Positions 18,051-27,206 of a stretch of DNA of 64,000 nucleotides are shown here, piece after piece. The stretch comes from CAVOHU01 sp963843385. GTDB taxonomy: Bacteria > Acidobacteriota > Vicinamibacteria > Vicinamibacterales > JAKQTR01. Position 1 is the first letter of the stretch; the number at the start of each line of letters is the position of its first letter. Under the pieces are notes generated by a model, which saw only the letters and a program-made list of their open reading frames with translations, did not search any database and was not told the origin of the DNA. Position numbers and translations under genes: made by a program. The stretch spans positions 1,054,001-1,118,000 of the forward strand of contig CAWJJY010000007.1 of the NCBI GenBank assembly GCA_963843385.1, in the 5' to 3' direction.

Positions 18051-18347
18051 ATGCCCAAGTCGTTGAGTCCAGTCGAGTTGAAGCAGCTCGCGCGGATCGG
18101 AGCGGCGGCCCGCATCAAGGAACTCGAGCGCGAGATCGCGTCGCTCAGGCGGGCATTCCCGTCCCTGGGAACCTCGTCGGCGTCCGCAGCTGTCGCCCCG
18201 GAGCTCAACGCACCCAAGGCTGGGCGGAAGGCCAAGGCCGGTCGGCGCGGCAGGCGCAGCCCGATGAGCGCCGCCGAGCGCAAGGCCGTGTCCCAACGCA
18301 TGCAGAAGTACTGGGCCGAACGGCGGAAGGCCAAGGAAAAGGCATAG
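18051..18347 (+). CDS. Small basic protein, histone H1/AT-hook-like
   Basis: 98-aa protein selected by GAGGAG before the ATG at 18051. Residues 1-40 form a likely helix (LKQLARIGAAARIKELER). A Ser/Ala/Pro linker follows, then a Lys/Arg-rich block (about 60-75) and the motif SAAERKAVSQRMQKYWAERRK. That C-terminal motif recurs in small bacterial nucleic acid-binding proteins of unknown role. DNA or RNA binding is inferred from charge only. A palindrome lies upstream. Confidence 0.6.
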   Translation: MPKSLSPVELKQLARIGAAARIKELEREIASLRRAFPSLGTSSASAAVAPELNAPKAGRKAKAGRRGRRSPMSAAERKAVSQRMQKYWAERRKAKEKA

Positions 18348-18424
18348 CGTCTCCGCCGATCCCTCGCGGGCGATGACGCAGCGCGGCCACCGCTCGAATA
18401 GTCGAATTGCTCTGATGAGGAATG

Positions 18425-18498
18425 TGGAGCGGGCTACGGGAATCGGACCCGTCTAGCCGGCTTGGGAAGCCGGAGCATTACCACTATGCTAAGCCCGC
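18425..18498 (-). tRNA. tRNA-Gly (anticodon CCC)
   Basis: Cloverleaf on the minus strand: acceptor stem GCGGGCT with AGCCCGC; anticodon stem CCGGC/GCCGG around loop TTCCCAA gives CCC (18464-18466). The T arm has GGGTCCGATTCCC. CCA is encoded (18425-18427). Confidence 0.95.
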
Positions 18499-18895
18499 CT
18501 GCCTTGGAAACGCGCGTCGCCGGTCAGGAACCGGCGACCGCGTTATTGTAGCAGAACTCGTATTGCCTCGAGGCGCCGGCCGACAGCCGGCCGACTAAGC
18601 CTGGCTGGGGTTTCGGGGCTGGGCGCTGCTGGGCACCGCCGCAAGTCGCCGGCCGCCCAAGCCTGACCAGGGTCTCGGGTCTCGGGGCTCGGCACTCGTA
18701 AGATCCGGCTGAGTCGAGAACCCATTCAACCGACCCGCGTGCGCTGCCAGGTAACGCCGCCAGTCGTCCGCCGCCAGCCTCCAGCCGCCGCCAGTCGCCG
18801 CCAGTCGCCCGCCGCCAGTCGCCAGCCTCCAGCCGCCAGCCGCCAGTCGCCAGCCGCCAGGCGCCAGCCGCCAGCCGCCAGCCTCCAGCCGTTGG
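18499..18895. other. 397-bp non-coding stretch with direct and tandem repeats
   Basis: Between tRNA-Gly and the phosphomannomutase gene. It contains an imperfect direct repeat of about 40 bases (18586-18624 and 18648-18692, both starting GCCGGCC and containing AAGCCTG and TCGGG) and a 7-bp tandem repeat tract. No credible ORF. Confidence 0.5.
18755..18892. repeat. Degenerate 7-bp tandem repeat (GCCAGYC)
   Basis: About 138 bp are built from GCCAGCC, GCCAGTC and TCCAGCC units. The last 90 bp are nearly pure heptamers. It ends just past the stop of the phosphomannomutase gene. Replication slippage is the likely origin. Confidence 0.75.
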
Positions 18896-20263
18896 TTAGC
18901 TCCGAATGAATCCCAGCACCTCGTCCCGCTTCGTTTCCATCATCTTCTGGGTCGTAGCCTCGAGGTTGAGGCGCAGGAGCGGCTCGGTGTTCGACGGGCG
19001 GACGTTGAAGTGCCAGTCCGCCGCCTCGACCGAGATACCGTCCATCCGGTAGAGGTGTTCTCCTGAGTACCGCGCGGCCAGGCCATCGAGCTTCTCGTCA
19101 ACCGCCTTCATGCTGCCGACCTTGGTGTTGATCTCGCCCGAGATGAAGTACTTCGCGCGCAAGGGCTCGAGCAGTTCGTGCAGCGACTTGTCCTTCCTGG
19201 ACATCAGTTCGAGGATGAGCAGCGCCGGGATGAATCCGTTGTCGGCGTAGAAGTTGTCGCGGAAGTAGTAGTGCCCGGTCACCTCGCCGCCAAACACCGC
19301 GTTCTCCTCGCGCATCCGCTTCTTGAAGAACGCGTGCCCGACCCGGTTCATCAGCGCCTGCCCGCCGTAGCGTGCGACGACGTCCTTCACGGCATAGCTC
19401 GCCCGGAGGTCGTAGACGATCTTCGATCCCGGGGCCTTGAGCAGGAAGGCCTCGGCCAGCAGGGCCGTCACGAAGTCTCCGGCGATGAACTCGCCGGCCC
19501 TGTCGACAAAGAAGCATCGGTCGGCATCGCCGTCCCAGGCGATGCCGATGTCCGCACCCTCGGCGACGACGCGCTCGACCAGGTCCCGTCGGTTCTCCTC
19601 GATGAGCGGATTGGCTTCGTGGTTGGGAAACGTGCCGTCGATGTCGAAGCACAGGCGCGTGGTCCGGCAGGGAAGCCGCTCGAAGAGCTTCGGCGCGACA
19701 AGCCCGCCCATGCCGCTTCCCGCATCGAGGACGACCTTGAACGGCTTGACGACCTTCGGGTCGATGAACGTCAGGACGTGATCCACATACGCCGGGAGGA
19801 GGCTGGTGTTGGCCTCCAGCGTGCCTCTCGAGGCTGCCGGCGCCGGCAGGGTGCGGCCGCACACCATGTCGCGAATCTGGCCGATGCCGGCCTCGCCGCT
19901 CAGCGGAAACGCCTCGGCGCGGACCAGTTTCATGCCGTTGTACTGCTTGGGATTGTGCGAGGCCGTGATCATGGCGCCGCCGTCGTGGCGGTCCCGCGCG
20001 ACGGCGAAATACAGCATGTCGGTGGCCATCATGCCGTAGTCCACCACGTCGGCGCCCTGCAGCCGCGCGCCCTCGACAAACGCCTCGGCCAGAGCGCCGC
20101 CAGAGGTCCGCATGTCGCGTCCGATCGCAATCCGCCGCGCCCCCAGGTAGGCGACGAACCCTCGGCCGATGTCGCGTGCAACCGCCTCGTCCAGCTCGCC
20201 GGGGTAGATCCCGCGAACGTCGTACACCTTGAAGATCTCCGGATTCACGCTTTCTCGGCTCAT
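18896..20263 (-). CDS. manB: Phosphomannomutase/phosphoglucomutase
   Basis: 455-aa alpha-D-phosphohexomutase. The phosphoserine loop TASHNP, the metal loop DGDADRC, the sugar loop FGGEVTGHYY and the phosphate loop RPSNTEP appear in order across the four domains. It likely interconverts mannose-6-P/glucose-6-P with the 1-phosphates, feeding the nucleotidyltransferase next to it. Length is normal. It is the downstream partner in a two-gene unit, 48 bp after the nucleotidyltransferase. Confidence 0.92.
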   Translation of the reverse strand: MSRESVNPEIFKVYDVRGIYPGELDEAVARDIGRGFVAYLGARRIAIGRDMRTSGGALAEAFVEGARLQGADVVDYGMMATDMLYFAVARDRHDGGAMITASHNPKQYNGMKLVRAEAFPLSGEAGIGQIRDMVCGRTLPAPAASRGTLEANTSLLPAYVDHVLTFIDPKVVKPFKVVLDAGSGMGGLVAPKLFERLPCRTTRLCFDIDGTFPNHEANPLIEENRRDLVERVVAEGADIGIAWDGDADRCFFVDRAGEFIAGDFVTALLAEAFLLKAPGSKIVYDLRASYAVKDVVARYGGQALMNRVGHAFFKKRMREENAVFGGEVTGHYYFRDNFYADNGFIPALLILELMSRKDKSLHELLEPLRAKYFISGEINTKVGSMKAVDEKLDGLAARYSGEHLYRMDGISVEAADWHFNVRPSNTEPLLRLNLEATTQKMMETKRDEVLGFIRS

Positions 20264-20311
20264 GGAACAACCTGAGTTGGGAGATATGACTCGGCCCTCG
20301 AGGCAGGCGCG

Positions 20312-21385
20312 CTACCGCGCCGGGCCCTCGAGCTTGGAGTAGTCCGTGATGGCCGACTTGTCGCCGATCACGAGCCCGGCCCCGAGGGTCGCATTGCGCC
20401 CGACGTGGCAATGGCGCCCGACAATCGACTCGCGCACGACGGTGTCCCGGCCGAGCCGGGAGTTGGGCCAGATGATCGAACGGTCCACGACGGAGCCCTC
20501 TTCGATGATGCAGTGATGACCCACCACGCTGTAGGGCCCGATGTGGGCGCCTGCCTTCACGACAACGCCCTCGTCGATGAAGCTCGGGGCCTCGACGTCG
20601 GCCCCTTCCTCGATCTTCGCATCCGGCGCGATCACGAGCGACCCGCGCGGGTGCGACCCGAACGGGTGGGCGACGAACCGCCGGTCCATGATGTCGCGAT
20701 GAACCTGGACGTACTTTTCCGGGGTGCCGATGTCGATCCAGTATCCGCGGTAGACGAAGGCCACGAAGGTCTCGCCGCGCTCCACCAGGGACGGGAAGTA
20801 GCTCTTTTCGATCGACCAGGCCGTGTCCTTCGGGATCCGATCGAAGGTGTCCGGCTCGAGCACGTAGATGCCGGCATTGATCGTATCGCTGGTGATTTCT
20901 TCCGGCTTCGGCTTCTCGACAAACGCCCTCACGTTGCTCTCATCGTCGGTTTCCACCAGGCCGTAGGCCGTGGGGTTCTCGACCGGCGTCAGCACGATCG
21001 TCGCCTTCGCGCGGCGATCACGGTGCAGCTTCAGGACGGTGGCGAGATCCACCTGCGTCATGACGTCGCCGTTGAACACGATCACGGTGTCGGTGGTAGG
21101 CCCGGCGGCGAACTTGATCGCGCCGCCCGTGCCGAGCGGGTTCGGCTCGACGACGTAGCTGATCTTGATGCCGATGTCGCGCCCGTCGCCGAACACCTCG
21201 TTGATGCGGCGAGGCTGGTAGTTCAGACTGAGCACCACCTCGTCGATCTCGGGAATCTGGCGCACGAGATCGATCTGGTAATGGAGGAACGGCCGGTCGA
21301 AGATCGGGACGATCGGCTTGGGCGTGTGCAACGTGAGGGGTCGCAGGCGCGTGCCCTTACCCCCTGCAAGCAGGATGGCCTTCAT
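20312..21385 (-). CDS. Sugar-1-phosphate nucleotidyltransferase (mannose-1-P guanylyltransferase-like)
   Basis: 357-aa enzyme. Residues 1-235 form the nucleotidyltransferase domain with GGKGTRLRPLT at 8-18, FNGDV, and a DIGTP segment. The C-terminal third is a left-handed beta-helix of hexapeptide-like repeats (from about 250). With the mutase beside it, GDP-mannose synthesis is likely, but UDP- or dTDP-sugars are possible. The ATG at 21385 starts the canonical MKAILLAGG; the upstream open frame lies opposite pgsA and is not real. Confidence 0.88.
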   Translation of the reverse strand: MKAILLAGGKGTRLRPLTLHTPKPIVPIFDRPFLHYQIDLVRQIPEIDEVVLSLNYQPRRINEVFGDGRDIGIKISYVVEPNPLGTGGAIKFAAGPTTDTVIVFNGDVMTQVDLATVLKLHRDRRAKATIVLTPVENPTAYGLVETDDESNVRAFVEKPKPEEITSDTINAGIYVLEPDTFDRIPKDTAWSIEKSYFPSLVERGETFVAFVYRGYWIDIGTPEKYVQVHRDIMDRRFVAHPFGSHPRGSLVIAPDAKIEEGADVEAPSFIDEGVVVKAGAHIGPYSVVGHHCIIEEGSVVDRSIIWPNSRLGRDTVVRESIVGRHCHVGRNATLGAGLVIGDKSAITDYSKLEGPAR

Positions 21386-21551
21386 ACAAGTTAACCATCT
21401 TACCTCAATCCCTTCCGCACCGGTCCGGCGCCTGGGTGAGGGCCGCGACACCGGGACGCGCGGACAAGCCTGGCGCCCGCTAGGGCGGACTCGGCCGGTC
21501 GCGATACAATGGTGCGCGTTCGCCCGGGTCTGGTGCTGGTTCGACACCGTG

Positions 21552-22163
21552 ATGAATCTGCCGAACAGTCTGACGCTGACGAGGATCTTCCTCGTCCCGC
21601 TGCTCGTGGTGGTCCTGCTGACCAAGTTCGAGGGACGCCTGATCCTGGGCTTCCCCCGGGGCGTCATCGGCGCGGCCATCTTCGGGCTGGCCGCCCTCAC
21701 GGACTGGGCCGACGGGTACCTCGCCCGGCGACGGAAGCAGATCACCGCGCTCGGCCAGTTGATGGATCCGGTGGCCGACAAGCTGCTGATTTCCGCGGCC
21801 CTGATCTCCCTCGTGCAGATGGGCGCGGCTTCCGCGTGGATGGTGGCCGTGATCATCGGACGCGAATTCGCGGTCACGGCCCTGAGGGGCATCGCCTACG
21901 CCCGCGGCCTCATCATTCCGTCCTCGCCCCTGGGCAAGATCAAGATGGTCAGCGAAGTGGCGTCGATCCTCCTGCTGATCCTGGGCCACGACCAGAGCCG
22001 GAGCCTCTTCGTGCTCGGGCAGATCGGCCTGTGGATCGTGCTGGCGACGGCAGTGCTCTCCGCGATGGACTACTACCGCAAGTTCAACCGCGCCCCGGCG
22101 ATCCGGGCCGACAGCGAGGCGCTCTCGGCCGGCCGCGATCCGAGCCAGGGCCCTCCGGCCTGA
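21552..22163 (+). CDS. pgsA: CDP-diacylglycerol-glycerol-3-phosphate 3-phosphatidyltransferase
   Basis: 203-aa integral membrane enzyme making phosphatidylglycerophosphate. The CDP-alcohol phosphotransferase motif is complete (DG-x2-AR-x8-G-x3-D-x3-D, in DGYLARRRKQ through LMDPVAD). The start NLPNSLTLTRI is typical of PgsA. Several transmembrane helices are visible. A TACAAT at 21505-21510 may be the -10. The gene is divergent from the nucleotidyltransferase and ends 10 bp from the convergent bamD. Confidence 0.92.
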   Translation: MNLPNSLTLTRIFLVPLLVVVLLTKFEGRLILGFPRGVIGAAIFGLAALTDWADGYLARRRKQITALGQLMDPVADKLLISAALISLVQMGAASAWMVAVIIGREFAVTALRGIAYARGLIIPSSPLGKIKMVSEVASILLLILGHDQSRSLFVLGQIGLWIVLATAVLSAMDYYRKFNRAPAIRADSEALSAGRDPSQGPPA

Positions 22164-22173
22164 GGGCTGACGG

Positions 22174-23002
22174 CTATTTCTTCTTGACGGGCGGGGCGGG
22201 CGGCTTTGCGGTCTTGCCGCTCTTGAGATCTTCGATCGCACGGCGGGCGAGCAGGAGATAGTCGCTCTTGTCGAACTCGTCGAGGATCTTCTGATAGTAG
22301 GGAAGCGCCGCAGCCTGCAGGTTCATCTTGACCAGCGCCTCAGCCATGTAGAAGTAGACGGCGTCGCGATAGGTATACTGCGGGTCGTTGTCGAGCACGA
22401 CCTTGAACCGGTCCACCGCACCCGGGATACCAGCGCGATCGGAAATAGAACAGGCCGACCCGGTAGTCGGACATGCTGAGCCTGTCCTTCGTATCGCGCA
22501 GCACCTTCCTGACTTCACCGAGCAGCGCGCTGTTCGGATATCGCTGCAAGAACGCGTTGACTTCGGTGAGCGCCTCTTTCGTCTCCGTCTGGTCGCGGTC
22601 CGGCGACAGCACCTGCTTGTAGTGCGTCATCGAGAGCCGGTACTGCGCATAGTCGGCTCGCCGGTTGGTCGGGTAGTAGGTCAGGAATTCCTTGAACTCG
22701 TTCTGACCAAGGACGAGCGCCTCCGCGGTCCCCTCGCCGACATACGTGTCGCCCAGGGCCAGCTTCGCGTCGGGGCGATACGTGCTCTGGGGATAGCTGT
22801 CGATCAACTGCATCAGGTACTGGCGCGCCGTCAGCCACTTGCCCTTGACCAGCAGCTCCGACGCGCGGTCGAACAGGTACTTGTCGGCCTCGAGCATGCC
22901 GGTCGGAATCACATCACGCCTTGGTGCGCATCCGCCCAGCAGTAGTGCGGAGAGAACCACGCCCAGCCCGATCCGTCCCATTCGTGTTCGAACAAACGCC
23001 AT
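22174..23002 (-). pseudogene. bamD: Outer membrane assembly lipoprotein BamD, interrupted by a one-base frameshift
   Basis: TPR lipoprotein of the BAM complex. The N-terminus has a lipobox ending LGGC (Cys25), followed by TPR-like helices and BamD segments such as QLIDSYPQSTYRPDAKLALGD-like text split across residues 66-86. Reading frame 1 is normal until FYFRSRWYPG, near 22421-22426, then loses all similarity. Removing one base from the CCCGGG there restores the downstream frame, giving PGAVDRFKVVLDNDP and a Lys-rich end. So one extra base disrupts an otherwise intact gene. As BamD is normally important, a sequencing or assembly error is the first explanation; a true mutation is the alternative. 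Confidence 0.85.
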
Positions 23003-23032
23003 GATGACCTTTGACGTGGCTTGGAAGACGAC

Positions 23033-23980
23033 TCAGAGGACGTCCAGATTGGCGGTCAGCCAGCGGTACTCGGCTTCGAGTCCCTGCTCGAGTGAGACGG
23101 ACGGAGCGAACCCGAGTTCCCGCCTGGCCCGGGACGTGTCGGCGTAGGTATCCCTCATGTCGCCCTTCTGGACAGGCTCCCGGCGCACCGTGACGGGCCG
23201 GCCGGTCACTTTTCCCACCAGCTCGAGCACGTGGTTGATCGAAACGCGCGAACCCCCGCCAATATTGTATACGTGTCCCGGGATTCCCTGCAGGCCTCCC
23301 GCCAGGGTCGCCGCCACGGCGTCGGCCACGAAGGTGAAGTCGCGGGTCTGCTCTCCGTCGCCGTAGAGCGCGATGGGAAGCCCGTCGGCGGCAGCCCTGA
23401 GAAACCGGTGAAATCCCATGTCCGGGCGCTGGCGGGGGCCATAGACCGTGAAGTACCGCATGGCGACGGTCGGCAGCGCGTAGTTCACGTGATAGAGGTA
23501 GCAGAGCTGCTCGGCCGCCAGCTTGGTGACGCCGTAGGGCGACACCGGCTGCGGCAGCGCGTCTTCGCGCATCGGGATGGCGACCAGGTCCCCATAGACC
23601 GACGAGCTCGAGGCGTACACGAAGCGGTCGAGGGGTAGATGGCAGCACGCCTCGAGGAGCACCTGCGTGGCCTCGACGTTGTTCGTGGTGTAGACCTGGA
23701 AGTCCTGCCCCCAGCTCTTGCGCACCCCGGCTTGAGCGGCCAGGTGGAAGACGTGGGTCACCCCGTCGAGCAGCTTCGGCAGGTCCGCGGCCTGGATGGT
23801 GGATTCCACCAGGTCGAACTGCGGACGCCGCCCGAGCGCGGACACGTTCCGTTCCTTGATCCGCCGGGCGTAGTAGTCCGTAAAGCAGTCGAGTCCCGTG
23901 ACGGTGGCCCCGCCATCGAGCAGCTTCTCGGCGAGCGTGGATCCGATGAACCCGGCGGCGCCGGTCACAAGAGCCTTCAT
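23033..23980 (-). CDS. NAD-dependent epimerase/dehydratase (UDP-sugar epimerase-like)
   Basis: 315-aa extended SDR protein. The NAD-binding GAAGFIG lies at residues 7-13; the catalytic Ser is in the ASSSSVYG stretch and the Tyr-Lys pair in SPYGVTK. RYFTVYGPRQRPDM is typical of UDP-glucose/UDP-glucuronate epimerases. The sugar substrate is not certain. Its ATG overlaps the thioesterase stop (ATGA) and bamD follows 30 bp later, so these are probably one operon. Confidence 0.88.
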   Translation of the reverse strand: MKALVTGAAGFIGSTLAEKLLDGGATVTGLDCFTDYYARRIKERNVSALGRRPQFDLVESTIQAADLPKLLDGVTHVFHLAAQAGVRKSWGQDFQVYTTNNVEATQVLLEACCHLPLDRFVYASSSSVYGDLVAIPMREDALPQPVSPYGVTKLAAEQLCYLYHVNYALPTVAMRYFTVYGPRQRPDMGFHRFLRAAADGLPIALYGDGEQTRDFTFVADAVAATLAGGLQGIPGHVYNIGGGSRVSINHVLELVGKVTGRPVTVRREPVQKGDMRDTYADTSRARRELGFAPSVSLEQGLEAEYRWLTANLDVL

Positions 23981-24378
23981 TCGAATAGACTCCTCACGCG
24001 ATCCGGCAGCCGCCTGGGCCGGCCGGACAGGTCGGTCGAGGCATGTACCGTGTGCCCGGTAGCCGTCACCACCCCGTCGGCACGTCGAACGACATCGTAC
24101 GAGAACTGCAGGCGCACCGGCGAGAGCAACTTGGCACGCGTCCGGATCTCGATCTCATCATCGTAGCGCGCCGGCTTCCGGTAGTCGCAGTGCGCTTCAA
24201 TCACCGGCAACTGGCAGCCGGCATTCTCCATCTCGCGATAACTCCAACCCAGGCTGCGCAGCCACTCGCAACGCCCGACCTCGAACCAGGCCAGGTAGTT
24301 GCCGTAGTAGACGTAGCCCATCTGATCGGTTTCGGCGTAGCGGACCCGCACGATGGCCGCGTGCTGATGTCCGCTCAC
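23977..24378 (-). CDS. YbgC/4HBT-family acyl-CoA thioesterase
   Basis: 133-aa hot-dog-fold thioesterase. The catalytic motif YAETDQMGYVYYGNYLAWFE, with its Asp, lies near residues 14-33 and is typical of YbgC. The GTG at 24378 overlaps the rpe stop (GTGA) and the 3' end overlaps the epimerase ATG. YbgC enzymes act on short or acyl-ACP thioesters and are often near Tol-Pal genes; none are seen here. Confidence 0.87.
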   Translation of the reverse strand: MSGHQHAAIVRVRYAETDQMGYVYYGNYLAWFEVGRCEWLRSLGWSYREMENAGCQLPVIEAHCDYRKPARYDDEIEIRTRAKLLSPVRLQFSYDVVRRADGVVTATGHTVHASTDLSGRPRRLPDRVRSLFE

Positions 24379-25079
24379 CTCGATTGGCCGCCCCCAAGCC
24401 GGATCGCACGCCGCGCAGCGGCAGCTTCTGCAGCCGCTTTCAAGGCCCTGGCTGCCTCGGCCGGGTCGGGCGCATGGAACACCGCCACCCCGGCCACCAG
24501 GATCTCGGCGCCCGCGTCGACGACCTGGGCGACCGTCTGGATGTCGATGCCTCCGTCGACCTCGATGGGCGCCCGGCTCCCGAACCGGTCCAGCAGCGCC
24601 CGGGTCGCTTCTATTTTGGACGTGCTTCGGGGGATGAAGGTCTGGCCTCCGAACCCGGGATTCACCGTCATGAGCAGGACGTAGTCCACATCGCCGGCAA
24701 TTTCCTCGAGCGCCACGACCGGGGTCGACGGGTTCAGCACGACGCCGGCCCTGGCGCCGAAGCTCTTGATGAACCCGACGGTGCGATGCAGGTGCGTGAC
24801 CGCCTCCACGTGGACCGAGATCATGTTCGCCCCCGCTTCCACAAACGCGGGGATGAACCGGTCGGGATCCTCGATCATGAGGTGCACGTCGAGGGGCACG
24901 GTCGCGACTTTCTTCACACACTTGACGACGGGGGGGCCGAGGGTCAGATTGGGCACGAAGTGGCCGTCCATCACGTCGACGTGAATGTAGTCGGCGCCGC
25001 CGCGCTCGGCCGCCGCGATGGCGGAGCCGAGGGCAGCGAAATCGGCGGCGAGGATCGAAGGCGCCAGGCGGATGCTCAT
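24375..25079 (-). CDS. rpe: Ribulose-phosphate 3-epimerase
   Basis: 234-aa TIM-barrel enzyme interconverting D-ribulose-5-P and D-xylulose-5-P. APSILAADF, HVDVMDGHFVPN, DVHLMI, VNPGFGGQ and EVDGGI, which hold the metal ligands and catalytic Asp residues, are present. The start overlaps the PASTA gene's stop by 4 bp. An Ala-rich C-terminus is slightly longer than usual. Confidence 0.95.
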   Translation of the reverse strand: MSIRLAPSILAADFAALGSAIAAAERGGADYIHVDVMDGHFVPNLTLGPPVVKCVKKVATVPLDVHLMIEDPDRFIPAFVEAGANMISVHVEAVTHLHRTVGFIKSFGARAGVVLNPSTPVVALEEIAGDVDYVLLMTVNPGFGGQTFIPRSTSKIEATRALLDRFGSRAPIEVDGGIDIQTVAQVVDAGAEILVAGVAVFHAPDPAEAARALKAAAEAAAARRAIRLGGGQSR

Positions 25080-25798
25080 CGGCTGACCTCGAGAGATACG
25101 GCCAGCTCGGCGGTGACCTGGTAGCCGGCGGTCGGATGCTGGCGAAGCACGATGCCGGGGGGGACGCCGGGATAGGGCTGTTGCGCGACGACGGTCGCTC
25201 GCAAGCCGTGGCTCCTCAAGGCTTCGATGGCCGCCTCGCCCGCGACGCCAATCAGATCCGGCATGACGTACCCGGATGCGCGCTCTCCGCGGCTCACGAG
25301 GAGCGAGACGGACTCGCCGGGCATGCCCGGCGGCGGATCCTGGGAGATGACGGTGTCTGCCTGGTACTGGTCGGATCGCACGTCAGCCACTTCCCGGACG
25401 ATCATCCCTTCCTCGGCGATGCGCCGCTGGGCGGATTGCTCCGATTCGCCGACCAGCCTCGGCGCCACGGTGACCTTGGCGCCCCGGCTCAGCCACACTT
25501 TCACGCTTCGCCCGCGCCGGACGGCCGTGCCGGGCACGGGATCCTGTCCGGCGACGTGCCCGGCAGGCACTTTGGGGTCGAACCGCCGGTTGTCGTCGAC
25601 GCGGACCGTGAGCCCGACGCTGCTGAGGATGCTGGTGGCTTGCGAAATTTCACGCCCTGTCAGATTGGGCAGCTGGACCTCGCGTGCGCGAAACGCCACC
25701 CGCATGGTGGCCACGGCAAACAGCAGGTAGGTCGCGACCAGGGCAGCGACGAGCAGCAGCAGCTTGCCCGCGGTCCAGACTCGTGTCTTGATGGCCAT
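25076..25798 (-). CDS. Membrane-anchored PASTA-domain protein
   Basis: 240-aa protein with a transmembrane helix at about residues 11-31 and three PASTA domains (about 42-105, 108-172, 175-240), each with a PxLxG and P(G/x)T-like pattern. PASTA modules bind muropeptides or beta-lactams and usually end Ser/Thr kinases or PBPs; here the kinase is missing. It may be a stand-alone cell-wall sensor. The ATG at 25798 is chosen because it starts the N-terminal basic-hydrophobic segment. It follows rsmB by 49 bp. Confidence 0.85.
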   Translation of the reverse strand: MAIKTRVWTAGKLLLLVAALVATYLLFAVATMRVAFRAREVQLPNLTGREISQATSILSSVGLTVRVDDNRRFDPKVPAGHVAGQDPVPGTAVRRGRSVKVWLSRGAKVTVAPRLVGESEQSAQRRIAEEGMIVREVADVRSDQYQADTVISQDPPPGMPGESVSLLVSRGERASGYVMPDLIGVAGEAAIEALRSHGLRATVVAQQPYPGVPPGIVLRQHPTAGYQVTAELAVSLEVSR

Positions 25799-25847
25799 CC
25801 GCCAAAACTGTACTACAACTGCTCGGGCGCTCACCAGACGAGCAGCG

Positions 25848-27206
25848 TCACGACTCGCGTCCGGATCGCCGAACCGCCATCGCCGCGAAGAACGCCTCCA
25901 GCCCGTGCTGGTGGGGCGTCGTCTTGAGCCGCCCCTGCAGATCAAGGCAAGGGTCGAGTCCCGCGGCTGTGAGGAGTCCGAGGCGCCGGGGATCGGCGGC
26001 GGCGAACTCGGGGTGACGCGCGAGAAACGAATCGAACACGTCGTCGTTCTCGACCGGCTCGCTCGAACACGTGCTGTACACGAGGCGTCCGCCTGGCTTG
26101 ACGACGGATGCAGCCTGCTCGAGCATCTGGAGCTCGTTTGCCGCCAGACCCTCGAGCTGATTTTCGAGGACTCGCCATTTCACATCGGGATCGCGTCGAA
26201 GCGTGCCGAGACCCGAACACGGTGCGTCGAGCAACACCGCGTCGAACACGGGGCCGAAGGGAAGCGGCTTCCTGACGTCGAGCCTGACGATCGGCACGCG
26301 CACCGCGCCGCTCGTCTCGAGCCTGTCCTTCAGCACACGCAGGCGGCGCCCGCGCAGGTCGGATGCGACCAGCAGTCCACGGTTCTCCATCCCGGCGGCC
26401 AGTTGCGTGGTCTTGCTCCCGGGAGCCGCGCACGCGTCGAGCGCCAGTTCGCCGGGCTGAGCCGCGGCAAAGACACCGACAAGTTGCGAGGCCTCGTCCT
26501 GGATGACGAAGTGGCCCTGATCGACGAGCTCGACAACCCGGCTCTGTCCGTCCGTGACGATGAGTCCGTCGGGCGCGTAGGAGGTGCGTTGAACGGTCAC
26601 TCCCTCGCCGGCGAGTCGCGATGCCAGCTCGTCGGCGGTCGTAACCAGCGTATTGGCCCGAATCGTCATCGGCGCGGGTTGATTGTCGAAATTCACCCAG
26701 GCCCGGGTTGCGATCTCACCGTACCGGGCCACCCAGCGCTCTACGAGCCAGCGCGGATGCGAGCAGGTCACGCTCAGGTAGTCCAGCGGCGCGGTGTCGG
26801 ACGGGAGAGGCAAGCCGTTTCGCGATCGACTGAGGCGGCGAAGAATCGCATTGACCGTCCCCGCCGCACTCCGCCGCATCGCCTTCTTAGTGAGGTTGAC
26901 GGCATCGTTGACGACGGCGGCGGCCGGGACCCGGTCCAGGTGCAGGAGTTGGTACGCGCCAATCCGCAGGATGTCGAGCACCTCGGCGTCGAACCGGTCG
27001 ATGGCCCGATCGCCGGCCCACGCGATGACGTGGTCGAGTTCGGCCCGCCAGCGTAGCGTTCCGAGGACCAGCTCCGACAGAAGGGCCCTGTCGCGCGGAT
27101 CTACGAGGCCGTCCCGGCGCCGGGCCAGGGCGGTTGCCGCGTCGGCCCGGCCGAGATGGACGGACCGCAGCACCTCGAACGCCGCGAGCCTGGCTGGTGC
27201 AAGCAT
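25848..27206 (-). CDS. rsmB: 16S rRNA m5C967 methyltransferase RsmB
   Basis: 452-aa RsmB (Sun). An N-terminal NusB-like RNA-binding domain (about 1-140) precedes the SAM-dependent methyltransferase. DACAAPGSKTTQLA, DAPCSGLGTLRR (motif IV Cys) and YSTCSSEPVEN (motif VI Cys nucleophile) are visible. Its 5' 106 bp lie inside the end of fmt. The fmt-rsmB order is common in bacteria. Confidence 0.94.
   Translation of the reverse strand: MLAPARLAAFEVLRSVHLGRADAATALARRRDGLVDPRDRALLSELVLGTLRWRAELDHVIAWAGDRAIDRFDAEVLDILRIGAYQLLHLDRVPAAAVVNDAVNLTKKAMRRSAAGTVNAILRRLSRSRNGLPLPSDTAPLDYLSVTCSHPRWLVERWVARYGEIATRAWVNFDNQPAPMTIRANTLVTTADELASRLAGEGVTVQRTSYAPDGLIVTDGQSRVVELVDQGHFVIQDEASQLVGVFAAAQPGELALDACAAPGSKTTQLAAGMENRGLLVASDLRGRRLRVLKDRLETSGAVRVPIVRLDVRKPLPFGPVFDAVLLDAPCSGLGTLRRDPDVKWRVLENQLEGLAANELQMLEQAASVVKPGGRLVYSTCSSEPVENDDVFDSFLARHPEFAAADPRRLGLLTAAGLDPCLDLQGRLKTTPHQHGLEAFFAAMAVRRSGRES

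Noticed and set aside
18755..18892. CRISPR array
   Set aside because: The unit is only 7 bp with no unique spacers and there are no cas genes.
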